From: JAATFS01 sp037145635
GTDB lineage: Bacteria; Pseudomonadota; Gammaproteobacteria; Xanthomonadales; Xanthomonadaceae
Assembly: GCA_037145635.1 (NCBI GenBank)
Contig: JBBCXB010000001.1
Coordinates: forward strand, 868,001 to 932,000
DNA length: 64,000 nt
Direction: 5' to 3'
The position numbers were made by a program, and so were the translations under genes. Under the pieces are notes generated by a model, which ran no database searches, had not been told where the DNA came from, and saw nothing but the letters and a program-made list of their open reading frames with translations. Positions within the stretch are counted from its first letter, which is position 1. Each line of letters opens with the position of its first letter. This document shows positions 59,595 to 64,000 of the stretch, piece after piece.

Positions 59595-61961
59595 ATGGAT
59601 CGCAGAACCTTCCTGCGGCAAGGCATCACCGCGGCGGCCGTGGCCGGCAGCCTGCCGGCGTTGGCCGGCCCGGCCTCCCAGCCGGACGGCGCCGCCGCCG
59701 CCGCCGCCCCCACGCCGCCCCAGTTGCGCCCGTTGCCGCCGGAAGGCTTCGCCGCGTACACGCGCCTGAGCGAATTCCAGCACCTGCACCAGTCCTGGAC
59801 CGTCTACGAGGACCTGCGCACGCCGCAGGGCGAGCTGGTGCTGGCCAGCGCGGCCGGGGTGCTGGCGCTGGGCAAGCGTACCGAGCCGGTGTGGGGCAGC
59901 GCCGCGCCGCCGTACTTCGGCATGGCGTTGTCCGAGGTGGCGATGGCCGAGGCCGACCTGCTCGCCGACCGCCTGCTGCGCGACGGCGACCCGGACGAGG
60001 CGCAGGTACGCGACGTGGCGCCGCCGCCGGCCTCGCGGCTGGACCCGAAGGAGTACAACGGGCGACTGCCCTGGACGACCTTCGTCGGCACGGTGCAGGG
60101 CAACGACACGATGCCGATCTACCCGGACGGGCGCAGCCGCAGCTACCGGGCGATCCAGTACTTCCCGGAGCTGGCCGACGCGGACAGGGTGGCCCACCGC
60201 GACGAGGGCCTGCTCGGCGGCTGGCTGCCGGCGGTGCACAAGGTGGTGCCGGCCGGGCCGGGGCGCTGGTACGACCTGCTGGTGTTCGCCGACGTGGGCG
60301 CGCCCGACCGCTTCGTGGTGCAGACCTGGCATCGCGCGGTGCTGGTCGAAGGCGGCACGCCGGTGAAGACGGTGTACGGCTACAGCTATCCGGAATTCCC
60401 GCCGCGCCGCGGTGGCGCCACGGCCGAGGATTTCTATCGCGGCCTGCTCGACTTCGCCGGCCACTGGCAGGCGCGGCTGGCCGATGCCGCGCCGTTGCGG
60501 CTGCCCGACGCCAGCTGGGCGGACCTGGCGCGCTTCGCGTTCGCGCGCGAGCTGGTGGTGCGGCCGGGCGGGGTCTACCCGAAGTACGGCGCGGTGGACC
60601 GCGACTACTACGGCAACGAGTACGACGGCTTCCAGGACACCTTCACAAGCGCGCTGTACGCCAACCTGGAGTGGGGCCGCTTCGCCCAGGCCGCGGCGGT
60701 GCTGGACAACTACCTGTCCGAGTACACCCAGGCCGACGGCCTGGTGAACATGCGCGGGCCGGAGGTGGGGCAGTTCGGGCTGACGCTGTCGCTGCTGGCG
60801 CGTTACCTGCGTTATACCGGCGACAGCGCGCTGCTGCGCAAGCACCGCGACAAGATCGAGGCCACCGCGCAGCTGCTGGTGGAGCTGCACGACGCCAGCC
60901 TGGCGCTGCCGCGTGGCGACCGCGGCCACGGCCTGATCCACGGCTGGAACGAGTCCGACGCCTGCCTGTACCCGGACCCGTCGCTGTGGTGGAAGCCGTA
61001 CTGGGCCAACAGCGCGCTGGCGATCCGCGGCTGGGAGGACCTGGCCGCGGTCTGGCCGGCGCTGGGCGGGGCCGGCCAGACCGCGGCGCAATGGCGTGCG
61101 CGTGCACGGCAGCTGCGCGCGCGGCTGCTGGACGGCATCCGCGCCGACGTCCGCCGCGACCTCGCGCCGCCCTACCTGGGCCCGCTGCCGGGCACCGGCG
61201 AGACCTTCCGCCAGGCGATGTCGCGCGAGGACCCGAGCACCAGCGAGCAGCTGTGGTCGCACCGCGCCTACGCCGAGCTGCTGCAGGCCGACGTGCTGCC
61301 GGCCGAGCTGGCGCACCTGGTGATCGACTGCCTGCGCGGCCACGGCGGCACCACGCTGGGCATCGTCTCCAACATCTGGAAGCCGTCGCCGGAGGGGCGC
61401 GACATCCTCGGCTTCATCTCCTACGGTTACGCGCAGCAGCTGCTGCGGCTGGACCGGATCGAGGAATACCTGCTGTTCCTGTATGCGCATCGCTACCACG
61501 TGCACACGCGCGGCAGCTGGACCGCGGGCGAGGTCAGCGGCATCACCGGCGGCATGCCGCTGTTCTGCATGCCGGCGCAGATGACGATCCCGCTGCTGCT
61601 GCGCTGGATGCTGGTCAGCGAGGACGGCGAGGGCGAGCAGCTGTTCCTGGGGCGTGCGCTGCCGCGGCAGTGGCTGGCCAGCGGCCAGGAGATCGGCATC
61701 GACCAGGCGCCGACCCGCTGGGGACGTACCGGGCTGGCGCTACGCGCCGATGTGGCCGCTGGCACCGTCAGTGGCGAGGTGACGCTGCCGGCCCAGGTGC
61801 CGAAGGCGGCCTGGCTGACGCTGCGGGTGCCGGCGGGCACGCAGCTGCGCGAGGTCCGCCTGGACGGCCGGCCCGCGCGCCTGGACGGCCCGCACCGCGA
61901 CCGCGTGGCGCTGCCGGCCCGCGCCGGCGCCACGGTGGCGGTGGCGGCGCGTTTCGGCTGA
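59595..61961 (+). CDS. Tat-exported six-hairpin glycosidase-like protein
   Basis: A 788-residue protein. The N-terminus MDRRTFLRQGITAAAVAGSLPALAG is a twin-arginine signal. A beta-rich N-terminal domain (to about residue 310) precedes an (alpha/alpha)6-barrel-type region with YGNEYDGFQDTFTSALYANLEWGRFAQAAAVLDNYL, MRGPEVGQFGLTLSLLARYLRYTGD and HGWNESDACLYPDPSLWWKPYWANSA, as in GH95/GH78-like enzymes. A C-terminal beta domain ends the protein. Substrate unknown, probably a plant or bacterial polysaccharide. ATG 59595 is chosen for the Tat motif, but the frame is open back to 59406. A TonB receptor gene follows. Confidence 0.78.
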   Translation: MDRRTFLRQGITAAAVAGSLPALAGPASQPDGAAAAAAPTPPQLRPLPPEGFAAYTRLSEFQHLHQSWTVYEDLRTPQGELVLASAAGVLALGKRTEPVWGSAAPPYFGMALSEVAMAEADLLADRLLRDGDPDEAQVRDVAPPPASRLDPKEYNGRLPWTTFVGTVQGNDTMPIYPDGRSRSYRAIQYFPELADADRVAHRDEGLLGGWLPAVHKVVPAGPGRWYDLLVFADVGAPDRFVVQTWHRAVLVEGGTPVKTVYGYSYPEFPPRRGGATAEDFYRGLLDFAGHWQARLADAAPLRLPDASWADLARFAFARELVVRPGGVYPKYGAVDRDYYGNEYDGFQDTFTSALYANLEWGRFAQAAAVLDNYLSEYTQADGLVNMRGPEVGQFGLTLSLLARYLRYTGDSALLRKHRDKIEATAQLLVELHDASLALPRGDRGHGLIHGWNESDACLYPDPSLWWKPYWANSALAIRGWEDLAAVWPALGGAGQTAAQWRARARQLRARLLDGIRADVRRDLAPPYLGPLPGTGETFRQAMSREDPSTSEQLWSHRAYAELLQADVLPAELAHLVIDCLRGHGGTTLGIVSNIWKPSPEGRDILGFISYGYAQQLLRLDRIEEYLLFLYAHRYHVHTRGSWTAGEVSGITGGMPLFCMPAQMTIPLLLRWMLVSEDGEGEQLFLGRALPRQWLASGQEIGIDQAPTRWGRTGLALRADVAAGTVSGEVTLPAQVPKAAWLTLRVPAGTQLREVRLDGRPARLDGPHRDRVALPARAGATVAVAARFG

Positions 61962-62349
61962 GGCCGGGCACGCCGCGGCAAACCATGCAAATTTCCGCAC
62001 CGGCGGCCGGCATTTGCGACAAGACGTCGCAGGCCCGCGACCGGCACATTGTGACCGTGCAGTGAACACCGCGAGGTCCGCCGCGAGGCACCGGCCCTGA
62101 GCTTCGCAGGGGAACGGGCAGCGGGGCGGACGGTCGCGGCACCCCGCCGGCAATGAACGCCGTATCGCGCGCCGCGCAGCCAGGGGGCTGTGGCGGCGGC
62201 GCCGGGCCACAGGGTGGATGCCTTCGCAGACGCGGGGGCCGGCAGCACCGTTTCGTCGTGATCCGCTGGCGCAGGCCGGCGCGGGGCCGTGTGGCCCCGT
62301 GATTCCCATCGTCTGGTCCAGACCTCCCTTACCGTCGAGGAATTCCGCA
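61962..62349 (+). other. Intergenic region upstream of TonB receptor
   Basis: This 388-base gap separates two same-strand genes and holds no supported gene. ATGCAAATTTCCGCACCGG near 61985 resembles the palindromic half-site seen at 38566-38576, which may be chance. The receptor promoter is expected in the 3' half; GAGG lies at 62337-62340 as ribosome site. Confidence 0.4.
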
Positions 62350-64000
62350 ATGGCATCGTCGTCCCGCCCCACCCAGACCCTCCCGCGCGGCCTGCGCGCC
62401 CGTCCGCTCGTGCTGGCGGTGGCCGCGACGCTGGCCGCCGGCGCCGCGGTGCCGGCCTTCGCGCAGGACGCGGCCGCCGCCGGCGACACCGCCCCGCAGA
62501 CGCTCGACAGCGTGGTGGTGACCGGCTCGCGCCTGCGCCGCGTCGATACCGAGACCGCCAACCCGGTGGTCACGATCAGCCGCGCCGACATCGAGGCTAC
62601 CGGCAAGGTCACCCTCGGCGACCTGGTGCAGGAGCTGCCGTCGATCGCCGGCAACGCCACCAACGCCAACACCAACAACGGCGGCGGCACCGGCGCGGCG
62701 ACCATCTCGCTGCGCGGCCTGGGCGACAAGCGGACGCTGCTGCTGGTCAACGGCACGCGCCTGGCCTACAACGACGTCAACGCGATCCCGGCGAGCATGA
62801 TCGAGCGCATCGAGGTGCTCAGCGATGGCGCCTCGGCGGTGTACGGGTCGGACGCGATCGGCGGCGTGGTCAACTTCATCCTGCGCGACCACTTCGACGG
62901 CGTGCAGTTCAGCACCGATGCCGGCGTCAGCAGCGACAGCGACGGCAATCGCCGCAACTACGCGCTGACCGCCGGCAAGGCCTGGGAGCGTGGCAGCCTG
63001 GTCGCCGGTGTCTCGTACCACGAGCTCGACGCGGTCTCGGCGGCGGCGCGCGATTACTCGAAGAACGCGCTGTACCTGATCGACGGCCAGGCGGTGCAGC
63101 AGGGCTCCTCGGCCACGCCCACCGGTTCGGTCAACTTCAACGACGGCTCCGCCGCCTCCACCGCGCTGGCCGCGGCCAACGGCTGCTCGCGGGTGACGCT
63201 GAACGGCGGCGTCAGCGGCAGCGCCGGGGCCGGCGACTTCCACTGCTACCAGGCCACGCGCGACTCCTACAACTACCAGCCGTTCAACCTGCTGCAGACC
63301 CCGCAGGAACGCAGCAACGCCTTCGTGCTCGGCAGCTACCGCCTCACCGACCACGTCGAGGCCTACGTCAACGCCTACTTCAGCAAGACCGAGTCGGCGT
63401 CGGTGATCGCGCCGATCCCGATCTTCGCCAACGGCGACAACTTCCTGGTCTCGGCCGACAGCTACTACAACCCGTTCGGCGTGAACTTCGGCACCGACCG
63501 CAGCACCGGCACCTCGTACAACGACCTCAACACCCGCGCCACCGTGCTCGGCAACCGCCGCTACCAGTACGACACCTACAACCTGCAGGTGAACCCGGGC
63601 CTGCGCGGCAGCTTCGGCGACAGTTCCTGGCAGTGGGACGCCAACCTCAACTACGGCCGGGTCCGGCAGAAGTCGATCAACTACGGCTTCCTCGACTACG
63701 CCCGGTTCAACCAGGCGGTGGGCCCGTCGTTCCTGGACAGCGACGGCGTGGTGAAGTGCGGCAGCGCCGGCGCGGTGATCGCCGGCTGCACCCCGATCAA
63801 TATCTTCAACCTCAACGACGCCTCCAACCTGGCCGCGCTGCAGGACCTGCTGGTCAACCCGGTCGTCACCAGCGTCTACACCGTCAAGCAGTTCGAGGCC
63901 AACGCCAACGGCAACCTGTTCGACCTGCCGGCCGGCACCGTCAGCCTGGCCGCCGGCGTGTCCTACCGCAAGGAGAGCACCTCCACCCAGGCCGACGCGC
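62350..64000 (+). CDS. TonB-dependent outer-membrane receptor, 5' part
   Basis: The first 550 codons of a TonB-dependent receptor; the right window edge cuts it. A signal peptide ends at AVPAFAQ (residue ~39), followed by a TonB-box-like LDSVVVTGSRLRR and a plug domain with TISLRGLGDKRTLLLVNGTRL, IPASMIERIEVLSDGASAVYGSDAIGGVVNFILR. The beta-barrel follows (SYHELDAVSAAARDYSKNALYLIDG...). Two cysteine pairs in extracellular-loop-like regions (NGCSRVTL...FHCYQ) are notable. The class resembles xanthomonad receptors for oligosaccharides or peptides; ligand unknown, possibly products of the upstream exported enzyme. Confidence 0.93.
   Translation, partial: MASSSRPTQTLPRGLRARPLVLAVAATLAAGAAVPAFAQDAAAAGDTAPQTLDSVVVTGSRLRRVDTETANPVVTISRADIEATGKVTLGDLVQELPSIAGNATNANTNNGGGTGAATISLRGLGDKRTLLLVNGTRLAYNDVNAIPASMIERIEVLSDGASAVYGSDAIGGVVNFILRDHFDGVQFSTDAGVSSDSDGNRRNYALTAGKAWERGSLVAGVSYHELDAVSAAARDYSKNALYLIDGQAVQQGSSATPTGSVNFNDGSAASTALAAANGCSRVTLNGGVSGSAGAGDFHCYQATRDSYNYQPFNLLQTPQERSNAFVLGSYRLTDHVEAYVNAYFSKTESASVIAPIPIFANGDNFLVSADSYYNPFGVNFGTDRSTGTSYNDLNTRATVLGNRRYQYDTYNLQVNPGLRGSFGDSSWQWDANLNYGRVRQKSINYGFLDYARFNQAVGPSFLDSDGVVKCGSAGAVIAGCTPINIFNLNDASNLAALQDLLVNPVVTSVYTVKQFEANANGNLFDLPAGTVSLAAGVSYRKESTSTQADA

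Overview
This high-GC window (lower only between about 54.6 and 58.8 kb) looks like a chromosome segment from a xanthomonad (Xanthomonadaceae, Xanthomonas or a close relative). The main reason is a xanthan-type gum cluster placed after pheT-ihfA-merR-tRNA-Pro, the flank seen in Xanthomonas. Supporting signs are the LhpA-type hydroxyproline operon, DUF885 proteins, a TonB-dependent receptor and G-rich intergenic minisatellites. The species cannot be named from this sequence alone.

Layout. 0-1.5 kb: 3' end of pheT, ihfA, a MerR regulator, tRNA-Pro(GGG) and a terminator. 1.6-4.6 kb (minus strand): a compact four-gene operon (acyl-CoA dehydrogenase-like, PIG-L deacetylase, methyltransferase, glycosyltransferase) lying between the tRNA and the gum genes. 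5.2-18.1 kb (plus): gumBCDEF-HIJKLM, encoding export, polymerisation, repeat-unit assembly, one acetyltransferase and a pyruvyltransferase. gumG and gumN are missing from their usual places. 18.2-23.9 kb: six overlapping or closely spaced plus-strand genes (GumO-like ketosynthase III, GumP-like metallo-hydrolase, SDR, ceramide-glucosyltransferase-like GT, an unknown protein, a GT1-type glycosyltransferase). They look like an uncharacterised glycolipid pathway.

24.3-38.5 kb is mostly minus-strand housekeeping: dxs, an HNH nuclease, an acyl-CoA dehydrogenase, an LEA2-type lipoprotein, tRNA-Phe with promoter and terminator, a self-controlled TetR/hydrolase pair, methyltransferase, yggX-mutY, ftsY and an AraC regulator. 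38.6-46.2 kb (plus) is a trans-4-hydroxy-L-proline catabolic operon ending in an Xaa-Pro-type peptidase. It is followed by two DUF885 putative zinc peptidases, an APC permease and a GH35-like glycosidase. The region could serve use of hydroxyproline-rich plant cell-wall glycoproteins.

54.6-59.4 kb is a foreign-looking patch with lower GC and different codon use. It holds a two-gene SIR2 operon with a 906-residue partner, a SymE-type toxin gene, and a C4-type phage antisense RNA with its complementary target around a Shine-Dalgarno sequence. The window ends with a Tat-exported six-hairpin-type protein and the 5' part of a TonB-dependent receptor gene cut by the window edge.

The two best candidates for undescribed biology are the ketosynthase/SDR/double-glycosyltransferase operon (18.2-23.9 kb) and the SIR2 two-gene operon (54.6-58.6 kb).
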